DNA from: an uncultured bacterium
GTDB taxonomy: Bacteria; Verrucomicrobiota; Kiritimatiellia; CAIKKV01; CAITUY01
Reading direction: 5' to 3'
DNA: 64,000 bases
Assembly: GCA_903908715.1 (NCBI GenBank)
Contig: CAIVSY010000016.1
Coordinates: 1-64,000 of the forward strand
Part shown: positions 27,116 to 36,584 of the stretch, in pieces
Position numbering within the stretch: the stretch's first letter is position 1
Layout: each line of letters opens with the position of its first letter
Program-made: the position numbers and the translations under genes
The notes under the pieces: model-generated
What the model saw: the letters and a program-made list of their open reading frames with translations, nothing else
Database searches by the model: none
What the model was told of the DNA's origin: nothing

Positions 27116-27161
27116 CTCTAATTCCGGCGCCTGCCGGTTTTCAAAGAAGAAAGGTATTCCT

Positions 27162-28088
27162 ATGCCGGAAAATGTGGTGATCGCCGGGACAGGTCCAGCA
27201 GGCCTTACTGCGGCGATTTATACGGCGCGTGCGAATTTGAAGCCGGTGGTCATTGAGGGTATGCAGCCCGGGGGGCAATTGACGACAACGACGGATATTG
27301 AGAACTTTCCCGGTTTTCCGGAAGGGATTGATGGAACTTCGCTTGTGATGAAAATGCGCGAGCAGGCCGAGCGATTCGGTGCCCGTTTCCAGCGGGGGGA
27401 GATCACGGGGCTTGATCTGTTGTCCAGTTCTTCGCGGGTCATTCTTGAGGATGCGGCCCCTGTGGAAACCCTGACCCTGATCATTGCGACAGGCGCCAGT
27501 GCCAAGTACATGGGAATCGAATCGGAACAGAAACTGATGGGGCGGGGCGTGTCCGGTTGTGCCACCTGTGATGGTGCGCTCTACCGGGAAGTGCCTGTCG
27601 CAGTCGTTGGCGGAGGGGATACCGCGATGGAGGAAGCGCTGTTCCTGACTCGTTTCGCCTCAAGTGTCAGCGTTATTCATCGCCGCGGTGAATTTCGTGC
27701 ATCCCGGATTATGTCGGAGAGAGTCAAGCAGCATCCAAAGATCCGGATCTTCTGGAACAGCGTTGTGGAAGAGGTTCTGGATGTATCCAGGAATGAAGTC
27801 ACCGGCCTGCGACTCAAGAATGTAAAGACCGGCGGCATCGAGAATGTGACGGTCAATGCTGTATTTATTGCCATCGGACATGAGCCGAACACAAAGGCAT
27901 TCAGAGGAAAACTGGCAATGAATGAACAGGGCTATTTAGTGGCCGACCGGACGCGCACACAGGTGCCCGGTATATTTGCCGCCGGTGACGTCCAGGATCC
28001 CACCTATCGGCAGGCAATCACGGCTGCGGGCTCAGGTTGCATGGCAGCCCTCGAGGCTGAGCGCTATCTGGGTGGTTTGGAACACTGA
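27162..28088 (+). CDS. trxB: Thioredoxin reductase
   Basis: A 308-residue low-molecular-weight thioredoxin reductase. The FAD motif is VVIAGTGPAGLTAAIYTARA, the redox-active disulfide is in SGCATCDGALY (CxxC), the NADPH motif is VAVVGGGDTAMEEA followed by HRRGEFRAS, and the C-terminus has GIFAAGDVQDPTYRQAITAAGSGCMAA. It reduces thioredoxin with NADPH in the cytoplasm. The ATG at 27162, after AGAAGAAAGG, gives the normal length; an upstream extension would run into the preceding ATPase gene. Its 3' end overlaps the convergent transglycosylase gene by 25 bp. Confidence 0.95.
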   Translation: MPENVVIAGTGPAGLTAAIYTARANLKPVVIEGMQPGGQLTTTTDIENFPGFPEGIDGTSLVMKMREQAERFGARFQRGEITGLDLLSSSSRVILEDAAPVETLTLIIATGASAKYMGIESEQKLMGRGVSGCATCDGALYREVPVAVVGGGDTAMEEALFLTRFASSVSVIHRRGEFRASRIMSERVKQHPKIRIFWNSVVEEVLDVSRNEVTGLRLKNVKTGGIENVTVNAVFIAIGHEPNTKAFRGKLAMNEQGYLVADRTRTQVPGIFAAGDVQDPTYRQAITAAGSGCMAALEAERYLGGLEH

Positions 28089-28687
28089 ATCCTGAGTGGG
28101 GGTCTGGATTGCCCGGCGACATCTCCCCATCGCTTCCAGGGTCGTCCGAATGTGTCGTAGTGAAGGAGGATGACCTTCACGTAGCGGCGGGTGCCTGGAT
28201 AGGAAATGCAATCGGTGAATCGAAGCCCCTTGGATTGCGATAAGCGATGCCATCGCAGTACGTTTGAAGGGCCGGCATTATACTCCGCCAAGGCATGAGC
28301 CACCGGTTCGGGGGCGTTTCTCCAGCGGGTCAGTGCACGGGACAGATACCACGCGCCTGCCATTGCATTTGTAGCGGGATTCAGAAGGTCTGCCGAGCAG
28401 AAACGATCTGCCTTTTCGGTTGCCGCCCACTCCTGGGCTGTAGTGGGCAGAATCTGCAGCAGTCCTATTTCACCCGCCTGGCCTCGCCGGAGCGGTTGAA
28501 AGCGGCTCTCACGCCAGGCAAGGGCGGCCAAAAGACAGCGAGGAATTCCATAGCGGTCAGCCGCTGGATCCAGTTCAGGGCGATAAATCAAATAGGCGGC
28601 CTCGAATCGGAACAACCAGCCCGTCGCAGCAAGCAGGATCGCAAACGGAAGAAGAATCAGTATAATAAGTCGCAACAAACGTGCCAT
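28064..28687 (-). CDS. Soluble lytic transglycosylase-like protein (SLT domain), membrane anchored
   Basis: About 207 residues starting MARLLRL. A hydrophobic segment at about residues 5-23 is a signal anchor, followed by a goose-type lysozyme-like SLT domain. WRESRFQP holds the catalytic glutamate, GEIGLLQILP is the GLMQ-type motif, and LAEYNAGPSNVLRW is the AYNAG motif. Such enzymes cleave peptidoglycan glycan strands to 1,6-anhydro ends in the periplasm, for turnover or for inserting envelope machines. The ATG at 28687 is preferred; a GTG at 28708 adds seven residues, and neither has a clear ribosome site. It is divergent from yjbQ and convergent with trxB, whose end it overlaps by 25 bp. 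Confidence 0.85.
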   Translation of the reverse strand: MARLLRLIILILLPFAILLAATGWLFRFEAAYLIYRPELDPAADRYGIPRCLLAALAWRESRFQPLRRGQAGEIGLLQILPTTAQEWAATEKADRFCSADLLNPATNAMAGAWYLSRALTRWRNAPEPVAHALAEYNAGPSNVLRWHRLSQSKGLRFTDCISYPGTRRYVKVILLHYDTFGRPWKRWGDVAGQSRPPLRIQCSKPPR

Positions 28688-28739
28688 TTGGGACGGATGG
28701 TAACACACTCGTGAGTATTGTCGAGGAGGAGCAAAACGA

Positions 28740-29156
28740 ATGAAAAGCTTTCGGAAGGAACTGTGGTTTGAGACGCAGCAGCGGCGCGCTTATGTCAATA
28801 TCACGCCGCAGGTTGAAGAAACGCTGAAGGCAAGCGGTATCAAGGAAGGTTTGATTCTGGTTAACGCGATGCATATCACGGCAAGTGTTTTCATTAACGA
28901 TGATGAATCCGGCTTGCATGTGGATTTCGAGAAGTGGCTGGAAAAGCTGGCTCCGGAGAAACCGCATAGCCAATATGCCCATAATGGAAATGAGGATAAT
29001 GCGGATGCTCACCTCAAGCGTCAGATCATGGGGCGGGAGGTGGTGGCTGCCATAACGGGAGGCAAGCTCGACTTGGGACCCTGGGAGCAAATCTTTTACG
29101 GCGAGTATGATGGAATACGGCGAAAACGTGTTCTGATCAAAATCATTGGTGAATAG
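28740..29156 (+). CDS. yjbQ: YjbQ-family protein (UPF0047, secondary thiamine-phosphate synthase)
   Basis: A 138-residue protein covering the whole YjbQ fold. [23 protein letters not shown] holds the conserved His and acidic residues, [20 protein letters not shown] follows, and [15 protein letters not shown] closes the family signature. Members show weak thiamine-phosphate synthase activity in E. coli, but their true role is not settled. GGAGGAG precedes the ATG. It stands alone between the divergent transglycosylase gene and queA. Family certain. Confidence 0.92.
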   Translation: MKSFRKELWFETQQRRAYVNITPQVEETLKASGIKEGLILVNAMHITASVFINDDESGLHVDFEKWLEKLAPEKPHSQYAHNGNEDNADAHLKRQIMGREVVAAITGGKLDLGPWEQIFYGEYDGIRRKRVLIKIIGE

Positions 29157-29333
29157 TTTCTGCAACTTCTATTTATGGCTGCGAATGCTGGCCGGGACAG
29201 TTGGAGGCAGAATAGGAGCTGCATTACACCTGTGGAACCGGATTGTCCGTTCCTGATGGCGTAATCGGAAGAGCCGTGATACAGATTATTGCTTGTGCGT
29301 CGGATACGAACCAAAGGAGCCGATGAGAAGATT

Positions 29334-30416
29334 ATGTCTGAAAAATCTCCAGCCCAGGCATCGGGATTGAAGACTTCGTTGTTTGATTATGATCTTCCTG
29401 CAGAATTGATTGCGCAGGAGCCTCTGGAGGACAGGTCTGCTGCACGTATGCTTGTTGTCGATCGCGCCTCGGGCAACCTGCAACATCGCCATGTGCGTAA
29501 TTTGCCGGACTATCTTCGCAACGGGGACTTGCTGGTGTTGAATGATACCCGCGTAATCCCTGCCCGGCTCTTTGGCCATAAAGCGGAGACCGGGGGGAAG
29601 GTTGAGTTGTTGCTGCTGGAGGAGGAGTCGGTTGGTGTGTGGAGCGCCCTTTGCGGGTCCTCGCGGCGACCGCCAATAGGGACAATTGTTGTCCTTGCGG
29701 ATGGCAGGCTGACCGCAAGGGTGCTTGCTTGGGGAGTGGGGGGGCGGATCACTGTTTCCATCGAGTCATCGGAACCTGTCATGGATGTCCTGGAGTCTGC
29801 AGGCGTTCCACCTCTGCCGCCGTACATTCGTCGTAAAGAAGTCCGTTCTCAGCAAGACATGGATCGTGATCGCGAATATTATCAAACCGTGTATGCACGG
29901 GTTCCAGGTGCGGTGGCCGCACCGACTGCCGGACTACACCTGACGGATGACCTGCTGTGTCGTTTGGAGAAGCGGGGCGTCCCGCATGCTGCCGTGACGC
30001 TTCATGTCGGAATTGGCACATTTAGACCGGTGACAGCCGACTATATAGCGGGACATGAAATGGAGTCGGAACGCTATTCCATATCCGATCATGCAGCAGT
30101 CGCAATCAACTCAACCCGGAGTTCCGGCGGACGAATTGCGGCAGTTGGGAGTACGGTGGTCCGGACGCTGGAAAGTGCCGTACAGGACGGAGGCGGCGTG
30201 TGCCCCTCTTCCGGGAGGACCCGGTTGTATATTTATCCGCCCTACACTTTTCAGGTTGTGGATCTCATGCTGACGAACTTTCACTTGCCTCGGTCCACAT
30301 TGCTGATGATGGTTAGTGCGCTTGCCGGATCCGACCTTATCCGACATGCGTATTCGGTTGCGATGCACGAACGATACCGTTTTTATAGTTATGGGGATTG
30401 CATGCTGATTGTATGA
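29334..30416 (+). CDS. queA: S-adenosylmethionine:tRNA ribosyltransferase-isomerase
   Basis: A 360-residue QueA that transfers and isomerises the ribosyl part of AdoMet onto preQ1-tRNA to make epoxyqueuosine. Typical segments are FDYDLPAELIAQEPLEDR near the N-terminus, LLVLNDTRVIPARLFG, PLPPYIRR, YARVPGAVAAPTAGLHLT and the C-terminal TNFHLPRSTLLMMVSALAG. The ATG at 29334 gives standard length; TTG 29289 would add 15 unmatched residues. No preQ1 riboswitch was seen in the 177-bp spacer upstream. It heads the run queA-cinA-truA-rpe-lepA-lepB. Confidence 0.96.
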   Translation: MSEKSPAQASGLKTSLFDYDLPAELIAQEPLEDRSAARMLVVDRASGNLQHRHVRNLPDYLRNGDLLVLNDTRVIPARLFGHKAETGGKVELLLLEEESVGVWSALCGSSRRPPIGTIVVLADGRLTARVLAWGVGGRITVSIESSEPVMDVLESAGVPPLPPYIRRKEVRSQQDMDRDREYYQTVYARVPGAVAAPTAGLHLTDDLLCRLEKRGVPHAAVTLHVGIGTFRPVTADYIAGHEMESERYSISDHAAVAINSTRSSGGRIAAVGSTVVRTLESAVQDGGGVCPSSGRTRLYIYPPYTFQVVDLMLTNFHLPRSTLLMMVSALAGSDLIRHAYSVAMHERYRFYSYGDCMLIV

Positions 30417-30453
30417 TCAGCTTGGAGTTCCGGTGTAAGGAATCGGCGGGAAC

Positions 30454-31707
30454 ATGAAAACAGTGATTCTTTCCTCAGGTGATGAATTGCTGCTTGGGCA
30501 GAAGGTCGACACAAACTCAGCGTGGATCAGTGACCAACTGGTAGCCTGTGGCAACATGCCGTTGTACCACAAGACGGTTGGCGACTGTTCCGCTGATATT
30601 GCATCGGCGATCACTGAAGCTGCGGAGCGTGCCCAGCTAGTCGTTGTGACAGGGGGCTTGGGACCGACGGATGATGATCTGACTCGAAGCGCCTTGGCAG
30701 CGGCCCTGGGGCAACCACTCGTTCTAGACGAAGGTGCATTGAAAGAGATTCAGGAATTCTTCCGCAAAATGGGCAGAGAAATGCCTGTGCAGAACAGGGC
30801 TCAAGCAATGCATCCAGCCGGCACTCGAATGCTGCCGAACCCTTGGGGAACTGCGCCCGGCATTGAGGCTGAATGCCATTCCTGCAAGATATTCGTGTTT
30901 CCTGGAGTTCCAAGGGAAATGCAGGGAATGTGTGAGAAATATTTGATCCCCTGGCTGAAGTTGCAATCAGCGCTTCACCTGGCCACCGCTTCCGTCACAA
31001 CATATGGCGCCGGTGAATCCACCATTGCCGCTGCGTTGGGTGAGTTGATGTGTCGGGAACGGAACCCGACTGTAGGGACAACTGTAACAGGGGGCGAGGT
31101 AATTGTCCGGATCCGCTCTGAATTCGCCGATCGGGAGGTCGCAAAAGCGGAACTGGCTCGGACGGTCGCCCTGGTGCAGGGTCGCGTGGGAGAGTGGGTG
31201 GTGTCTCTTGAAGGCGCAAGTGTAAGCGAGACAACCTGCAGGATGCTGCTTTCGCTCGGAAAGCGCATCGTAACAGCCGAAAGCTGTACCGGTGGACTGG
31301 TTGCAAAAATGATGACGGATATACCAGGGGCAAGTGATGTGATTGGGGGCGGCTGGATCGTCTATTCCAATAAACTCAAGGAAAGCCTGTTGGGTGTTAA
31401 CCCGCTTGTACTTCTCAGCAACGGCGCTGTCAGTGAGGCGGTAGCCGCGGAGATGGCTCTTGGAGCTCTTCTGCGAAGTGATGTTGATTATGCTGTGTCC
31501 ACCACAGGTGTCGCAGGCCCCGGAGGCGGTTCCCCGGAGAAGCCTGTAGGTACGGTGTGGATTGGTGTAGCGGTGAGGTCCGATGCAGGGGCGCGCGTCT
31601 CCTGTCGCAAGTGGTATTTCCCGGGTGACCGTGAAATGATCCGGATGCGTGCTGCAAAGACGGCCATCAACATGTTGCGCATGGAACTTCTGAAAGAACC
31701 TCAGTAA
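30454..31707 (+). CDS. cinA: CinA: nicotinamide-nucleotide amidase / competence-damage protein
   Basis: A 417-residue two-domain CinA. Residues 1-170 form the molybdopterin-binding-like domain (SSGDELLLGQKVDTNSAWI, then VTGGLGPTDDDLTR). The C-terminal 160 residues form the PncC amidase domain (TAESCTGGLVAKMMTDIPG, and STTGVAGPGGGSPEKPVGT). The N-terminal domain of known members has ADP-ribose pyrophosphatase activity; the C-terminal one deamidates nicotinamide mononucleotide, recycling pyridine nucleotide. Start is ATG 37 bp after queA, and the gene ends 12 bp before truA. Confidence 0.95.
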   Translation: MKTVILSSGDELLLGQKVDTNSAWISDQLVACGNMPLYHKTVGDCSADIASAITEAAERAQLVVVTGGLGPTDDDLTRSALAAALGQPLVLDEGALKEIQEFFRKMGREMPVQNRAQAMHPAGTRMLPNPWGTAPGIEAECHSCKIFVFPGVPREMQGMCEKYLIPWLKLQSALHLATASVTTYGAGESTIAAALGELMCRERNPTVGTTVTGGEVIVRIRSEFADREVAKAELARTVALVQGRVGEWVVSLEGASVSETTCRMLLSLGKRIVTAESCTGGLVAKMMTDIPGASDVIGGGWIVYSNKLKESLLGVNPLVLLSNGAVSEAVAAEMALGALLRSDVDYAVSTTGVAGPGGGSPEKPVGTVWIGVAVRSDAGARVSCRKWYFPGDREMIRMRAAKTAINMLRMELLKEPQ

Positions 31708-31719
31708 GCCTGACCGCAG

Positions 31720-32463
31720 ATGAACGCGACACGCTACAAGTTGACAATGGGATACGATGGCAGTGCCTATGCCGGCTGGCAGGTCCAGCCGAAGCAATTG
31801 ACAGTACAGCAAACTCTGGAAGGTGTTCTTCGGCAGCTGACCGGAGAGACTGTCAAGGTACATGGAAGCGGGCGGACCGATCAGGGAGTACATGCGCGGG
31901 GCCAGGTAGTGCATTTCGAACTGTTGTCTGGATGGCCATGCGATCGCCTGCGGAAGGGCATGAATGCACTCCTGCCGCCGGATATCCGTATTTTCAAGGT
32001 CGATCGGGTTCCGGAGACCTTTCATGCCCGACGAAGCGCCGTCCGGAAGGAGTATCGATACTTTATCTGGAATGATGAGGTCATGAACCCCTGTCAGCGT
32101 TTATATGCCACGCATATCCGCCGCCCACTGGATGTCGCACAAATGATCTCTGCCGCGCGACTGCTGGTTGGACGGCATGATTTTGCCGCATTCACTGCCA
32201 ACCCGAATCGCGAGGTGGAGTGTACGGTGCGCGATGTGCAATATATCCGGATTCGAAAAACGGGTCCTCTTGTAACCATATGTGTGGCTGGCGAAGGATT
32301 CCTCTACAAGATGGTGCGGAGCATCTGCGGGATGTTGATCCGAGTAGGGGTTGGGGAGTTGTCCGCTGAAGATATTTCGCGCATTCTTGCCTCTAAAATC
32401 CGTACAGCCCATGTTCCAACGGCGCCGGCCTGTGGCCTTTTCCTTTGGAAGGTCTGGTATTGA
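31720..32463 (+). CDS. truA: tRNA pseudouridine(38-40) synthase
   Basis: A 247-residue TruA that isomerises uridines 38-40 in the anticodon arm. The catalytic aspartate lies in GSGRTDQGVHARGQVVHF. Other hallmarks are MGYDGSAYAGWQVQP at the N-terminus, RRSAVRKEYRYFIWN, HDFAAFTANPN and the C-terminal GEGFLYKMVRSICGMLIRVG. Length is normal. Co-oriented with cinA (12-bp gap). Downstream lies a weak GC-then-T6 stretch (near 32470-32486) that might attenuate transcription before rpe. Confidence 0.96.
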   Translation: MNATRYKLTMGYDGSAYAGWQVQPKQLTVQQTLEGVLRQLTGETVKVHGSGRTDQGVHARGQVVHFELLSGWPCDRLRKGMNALLPPDIRIFKVDRVPETFHARRSAVRKEYRYFIWNDEVMNPCQRLYATHIRRPLDVAQMISAARLLVGRHDFAAFTANPNREVECTVRDVQYIRIRKTGPLVTICVAGEGFLYKMVRSICGMLIRVGVGELSAEDISRILASKIRTAHVPTAPACGLFLWKVWY

Positions 32464-32542
32464 CGTCGGTGGCGGGGGCTTTTTTGTGGAACCTTCAAGA
32501 TAATCCTGACATAATTCTGGTCCTTATCAGACAAGAGTTGTC

Positions 32543-33250
32543 ATGGATTATCGAATAACAACCGCCGGGGATGAGATTGCCATTCTGCCTTCATTGTTAG
32601 CGGCTGATTTCGCGTGTTTGGGGCACGAGGCCAGTCGGGCAGAGAAGGCCGGTGCTGATGCGTTGCATATTGACATCATGGATGGCCACTTTGTCCCGAA
32701 CCTGAGCATGGGCCCTGACGTTGTGGCGATGGCGAAGCGCACGGTAAATGTCCCGTTGAGCGTACACCTGATGCTGGCGAATCCGGAGAAGCATATAGAA
32801 AAATTTATTAGGGCTGGTGCGGATGTGCTGCTGATTCATGCCGAGGTTGAGGGTGATATATCGGGTATGCTGAGGCAGATTCGCGCTTTGGGAGCGCGGC
32901 CCGGCATCACGATCAATCCGGGCACACCCGTTGAAGTGCTTTGGCCGTATCTTGGGGATATCGACGAGGTCCTTTTCATGAGCGTGAATCCGGGATACGG
33001 TGGACAGAAGTTTATCGAGTCTGTTCTCCCGAAAGTTCGTGTTATTCGTGAAGTTATACAAACGAGGTCGCTTGCAGTGGATATTTCCATAGATGGTGGC
33101 ATTGGCCTGGAGACTGTCACGCCGGCTGCAACAGCGGGATGCAACGTGTTTATCGCGGGAACGTCGCTTTACCGATCCGTCGACATGGCGAAGACGGTTC
33201 ATGAGATGAGAGTTCGAGCCATAAATGCCTTCCGAAAGGTGAGGGAATAG
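32543..33250 (+). CDS. rpe: Ribulose-phosphate 3-epimerase
   Basis: A 235-residue TIM-barrel epimerase of the pentose phosphate pathway, interconverting ribulose 5-phosphate and xylulose 5-phosphate. Metal-site and phosphate-site motifs are present: PSLLAADFACLGHE, HIDIMDGHFVPNLSMG, HLMLANPEKHI, MSVNPGYGGQKFIE and DGGIGLETV. Slightly longer at the N-terminus than the family mean (MDYRITTAGDEIAIL). It ends 7 bp before lepA. Confidence 0.96.
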   Translation: MDYRITTAGDEIAILPSLLAADFACLGHEASRAEKAGADALHIDIMDGHFVPNLSMGPDVVAMAKRTVNVPLSVHLMLANPEKHIEKFIRAGADVLLIHAEVEGDISGMLRQIRALGARPGITINPGTPVEVLWPYLGDIDEVLFMSVNPGYGGQKFIESVLPKVRVIREVIQTRSLAVDISIDGGIGLETVTPAATAGCNVFIAGTSLYRSVDMAKTVHEMRVRAINAFRKVRE

Positions 33251-33257
33251 ACGTCTT

Positions 33258-35087
33258 ATGCATCTGGAGCCCAATCAACCAGGGACCCGAACACTGCCGC
33301 AGATCCGGAACTTCTGCATTATCGCCCACATCGACCATGGTAAGTCGACATTGGCCGACCGTCTGTTGCAGTTAACACGTACCATCGATGAACGGGCAAT
33401 GCGCGACCAGGTGTTGGACAACATGGATCTTGAACGTGAGAGGGGCATCACAATCAAGTGTCATCCGGTCACGATGCGCTATATTGCCGCGGATGGCATT
33501 GAGTACGAACTCAACCTTATTGATACTCCCGGACATGTGGATTTCACATATGAAGTTTCCAGAAGCATGCTTGCGTGCGAAGGGGCTGTTCTGGTGGTTG
33601 ATGCGGGGCAGGGGGTGGAGGCCCAGACGGTTGCAAACACCTATCTGGCCATCGACAATAATCTTGAGATCATGCCTGTGATCAACAAGGTTGATTTGCC
33701 AGGTGCAGACGCTGACGGTGTGGCGCGTCAGATTGAGGAGATCCTCTCCCTGCCGGCCATGGATGCGCTGCGCATCAGTGCAAAGACTGGGCTGGGAATT
33801 GAAGCGGTACTTGATGCGGTGGTAAAGAAGTTGCCACCACCAGCAACGTGTGACAACGGTTTCGTGCGTGCCCTGGTCTTTGACTCGGTGTATGACGCGT
33901 TTCGCGGCGTGGTCACGTATTTGCGTGTAGTGGATGGGGAGCTGAAGCCAGGCGACCGTGTCAGGCTGGTGAACGGTGGAACGGATACTGAAATCAAGGA
34001 GGTCGGAAGGTTTCGCCCGAAAATGGAGCCGGTAGCATCCCTCAAGGCGGGGCAGGTCGGATATCTCATCGGAACGATCAAGAGTGCTTCCGATATAAAG
34101 ATCGGGGACACGATTACTTTGGCTGCCAAACCGACGCCACGGCCATTGCCGGGCCTTAAGGAAATTCACCCCATGGTGTTTAGCGGATTGTACCCGGTAA
34201 ACACGTCGGATTACGAAAAGCTGAAACAAAGCATGGATAAGTTGCGGCTTAATGACAGCGCCTTCACATACCAGCCGGAGTCTTCAGTGGCGCTGGGCTT
34301 CGGATTCCGGTGCGGATTCCTGGGGCTATTGCATCTCGAGGTAGTGCAAGAAAGGCTTCGGCGTGAATTCGACCTGGATGTAATCAGTACCTATCCCTCG
34401 GTTGTGTACAAGGTTCACATGAAGGATGGCACAGTGGTGGATGTGGACAATCCGATCCATTTGCCGGATTCGACGCGGGTTGACCACATGGAAGAGCCGA
34501 TAATCAAGGCCTTTATAATCTGCCATAACGAACACATTGGCGATATCCTGCGGCTGGTCATGGACCGACGGGGCACTGTCGACAAAACAGAGACTTTGGA
34601 CGTCAAGCGGGTGATGCTCACCTGCGTCATGCCGTTGAACGAGATCCTTATCGACTTCCATGATTTCCTGAAGAGCGTAAGCCGCGGTTATGCTTCGATG
34701 GACTATGAAAACACAGGCTATGCGGTGAGTGATCTGGTTAAAATGGATATCCTGCTGAACGGGGAAGTTGTCGACGCATTTTCCTGCATCATACACCGCG
34801 ACAAGGCGGTCTATCGCGGGCGTCAGATGTGTGAGGCGCTTAAGGATGTTATTCCTCCTCATATGTTCGCCGTGCCGATCCAGGCGGCCATCAACAAGAC
34901 TATTATCGCGAGGGAAACCATTCGCGCCATGCGGAAGGATGTTACCGCAAAGTGTTATGGTGGTGACATAACACGCAAGCGAAAGCTTCTTGAACGCCAA
35001 AAGGAAGGCAAGAAGCGCATGAAGGAAATCGGATCCGTCAATGTCCCGCAGGAGGCTTTCATTAGCGTCCTGAAGACCACCGGATAA
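33258..35087 (+). CDS. lepA: Elongation factor 4 (LepA), back-translocating ribosomal GTPase
   Basis: A 609-residue LepA of standard length. G motifs are AHIDHGKSTLADRL (P loop), RGITIKCHPVTM, DTPGHVDF and NKVDLPGAD. Domain II (GVVTYLRVVDGELKPGD), the EF-G-like domains III and V (GFGFRCGFLGLLHLEV, RGYASMDYE) and the LepA-specific C-terminal domain (AKCYGGDITRKRKLLERQKEGKKRM) follow. It remodels stalled ribosomes and assists 30S assembly. It lies directly before lepB, a pairing common in bacteria. Confidence 0.97.
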   Translation: MHLEPNQPGTRTLPQIRNFCIIAHIDHGKSTLADRLLQLTRTIDERAMRDQVLDNMDLERERGITIKCHPVTMRYIAADGIEYELNLIDTPGHVDFTYEVSRSMLACEGAVLVVDAGQGVEAQTVANTYLAIDNNLEIMPVINKVDLPGADADGVARQIEEILSLPAMDALRISAKTGLGIEAVLDAVVKKLPPPATCDNGFVRALVFDSVYDAFRGVVTYLRVVDGELKPGDRVRLVNGGTDTEIKEVGRFRPKMEPVASLKAGQVGYLIGTIKSASDIKIGDTITLAAKPTPRPLPGLKEIHPMVFSGLYPVNTSDYEKLKQSMDKLRLNDSAFTYQPESSVALGFGFRCGFLGLLHLEVVQERLRREFDLDVISTYPSVVYKVHMKDGTVVDVDNPIHLPDSTRVDHMEEPIIKAFIICHNEHIGDILRLVMDRRGTVDKTETLDVKRVMLTCVMPLNEILIDFHDFLKSVSRGYASMDYENTGYAVSDLVKMDILLNGEVVDAFSCIIHRDKAVYRGRQMCEALKDVIPPHMFAVPIQAAINKTIIARETIRAMRKDVTAKCYGGDITRKRKLLERQKEGKKRMKEIGSVNVPQEAFISVLKTTG

Positions 35088-35104
35088 GACAGAGGCCCAA
35101 GAGA

Positions 35105-36193
35105 ATGATAGCGGAATACATGAGGCGGCGTCGGGTTGTGAAGCTATGCCGGGAATGGCTGCAGCATTCCCGCCTTTGTCGCAAGATGCGTGCGGATATA
35201 GCGCATCCGGATTCGCTGCACGAGCTTGTGGAAGCCGAAAAGCGTCTGCAGGGAGCGTTGCGCACGAGGGACGTGCCGCGCATGGAGCGGGAGTGCGGAA
35301 TCATCCAGAGGACAGCGGTGGCAGTTATGCCGCGTCGATCATTTCCGGGGCTGCGGGAGAATGTGGAAGTCATCGCGGTAGCGCTTGCCGTGGCAATGGC
35401 GTTCCGTTGCTACATCCTGCAGCCTTTCAAGATCCCCACAGGTTCAATGCAGCCAACGTTGTATGGAATTCACTATGTACCTGATGTTGAGGATGCGCGT
35501 CTGAACGGTAAGCCGTGGTGTTATTTGCGATGGCTACTGTTCGGGCAATGGCATACCGAGATAAAGGCGGAAACATCCGGTCGTGTTCGTGGTCCGCTAT
35601 TTGAACATGCGGGACATCTGGTTTACGACATCGGGGGGTTAGCGCATCCAATTCCGCGTGAAATGACCATGCGCGTCGACGCCGAGGATGAGGTTATTCG
35701 CGGGCAGGTCATTGCGTGCGGAATGCGTATTTCTGGTGATCACCTTTTTGTGAACAGAGTAAAATGGAACTTTATCCGGCCAAGGCGGGGCGAGATTATG
35801 GTCTTTCGGACGGAAAATATACCGGCGCTCGACGACAAGAAGACGCACTATATTAAGAGAATGTGCGCGTTACCCGGGGACTCAGTTCAGATCATGCCTC
35901 CAAACATTCTGGTCAACGGAAAGCCAGTGGAGGATGCGCCCATGATTCAGGCAATCCAGAATCGAATGCCCGGTTACAACGGGTACATAACTGCGGAGGG
36001 GGTGGGGGCAGAGTACTTGGCCGCGACAAGCCAGGTCCGGCAACTTGGCCCTCGCCAGTATCTCGCCTGCGGGGACAACACTCGCAATAGTTTCGATGGG
36101 CGGTATTGGGGGCCTGTTCCCGAGCAAAACCTCGTCGGTCCGGCAGCGATCGTTTACTGGCCCATTTCAAAACGATGGGGCTTGATTCGATAG
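35105..36193 (+). CDS. lepB: Signal peptidase I with extended N-terminal domain
   Basis: A 362-residue type I signal peptidase, larger than usual. The catalytic serine is in PTGSMQPTL and the general-base lysine in HYIKRMCALPGD. The box E motif GDNTRNSFDGRYWGPVP is intact. A single membrane segment precedes the serine (VEVIAVALAVAMAF). About 80 highly charged residues before it (rich in Arg, Glu, His) form an unusual cytoplasmic extension. An insertion between the serine and lysine (about residues 120-205) has SGRVRGPLFEHAGHLVYDIGG. It cleaves Sec signal peptides at the outer face of the inner membrane. It follows lepA by 17 bp. Confidence 0.93.
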   Translation: MIAEYMRRRRVVKLCREWLQHSRLCRKMRADIAHPDSLHELVEAEKRLQGALRTRDVPRMERECGIIQRTAVAVMPRRSFPGLRENVEVIAVALAVAMAFRCYILQPFKIPTGSMQPTLYGIHYVPDVEDARLNGKPWCYLRWLLFGQWHTEIKAETSGRVRGPLFEHAGHLVYDIGGLAHPIPREMTMRVDAEDEVIRGQVIACGMRISGDHLFVNRVKWNFIRPRRGEIMVFRTENIPALDDKKTHYIKRMCALPGDSVQIMPPNILVNGKPVEDAPMIQAIQNRMPGYNGYITAEGVGAEYLAATSQVRQLGPRQYLACGDNTRNSFDGRYWGPVPEQNLVGPAAIVYWPISKRWGLIR

Positions 36194-36584
36194 ACCGATT
36201 CGAGTTAGTTGGAATATGCGTTTGTCTGCGGCACCCATGACAGGGCCGATCCATCAGACTGATTTGCGCGTTCTGCGCGTTAGTGGCATTGTTGGATTGC
36301 TTGCAGAAGCCTATCCATTTCGAAGGTGTTATGACCCTCAAATAACCTGGAAAGCAGGTTTTTCAACAGGTCTTCAGAGTTATCAACAACGTCGCATAAT
36401 ATATCTTATGTCTACTACTGTGCGGCTTGAAGCTCAATAGGTTGTGGTATTTGTCGGGTTTTGCAGTTTATGGCGACACCTGCTCTGCTGGTGCTTCGGT
36501 CCATCAGTCTTGCTCTACGGATCCCATACCTTGATATGCCGTATCAAGTTCATGGATCATCGATACAGACCTTCTTGATCCTGA
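36194..36584. other. 390-bp spacer between convergent lepB and gspC, no gene seen
   Basis: Two short plus-strand frames here lack ribosome sites and family resemblance. The block is more AT-rich than its surroundings in part (around 36400). It holds a TTATCAACA element at 36380 and the 19-bp dyad at 36530. No terminator with a T tract was found for either convergent gene. Confidence 0.5.
36530..36548. repeat. Dyad CTTGAT-N7-ATCAAG (first copy)
   Basis: A 19-bp inverted repeat with arms of 7 bp (CTTGATA / TATCAAG). The same outer arms and the same 7-nt spacing recur at 42731-42749 in the phosphohexomutase promoter, so it may be a shared protein-binding site. No T tract follows, so a terminator is unlikely. 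Confidence 0.4.

Noticed and set aside
36365-36388. TTTTCAACA and TTATCAACA as DnaA boxes and a possible replication origin
   Set aside because: Each has a mismatch from TTATCCACA, only two are present, and no dnaA, dnaN or parAB genes are near.
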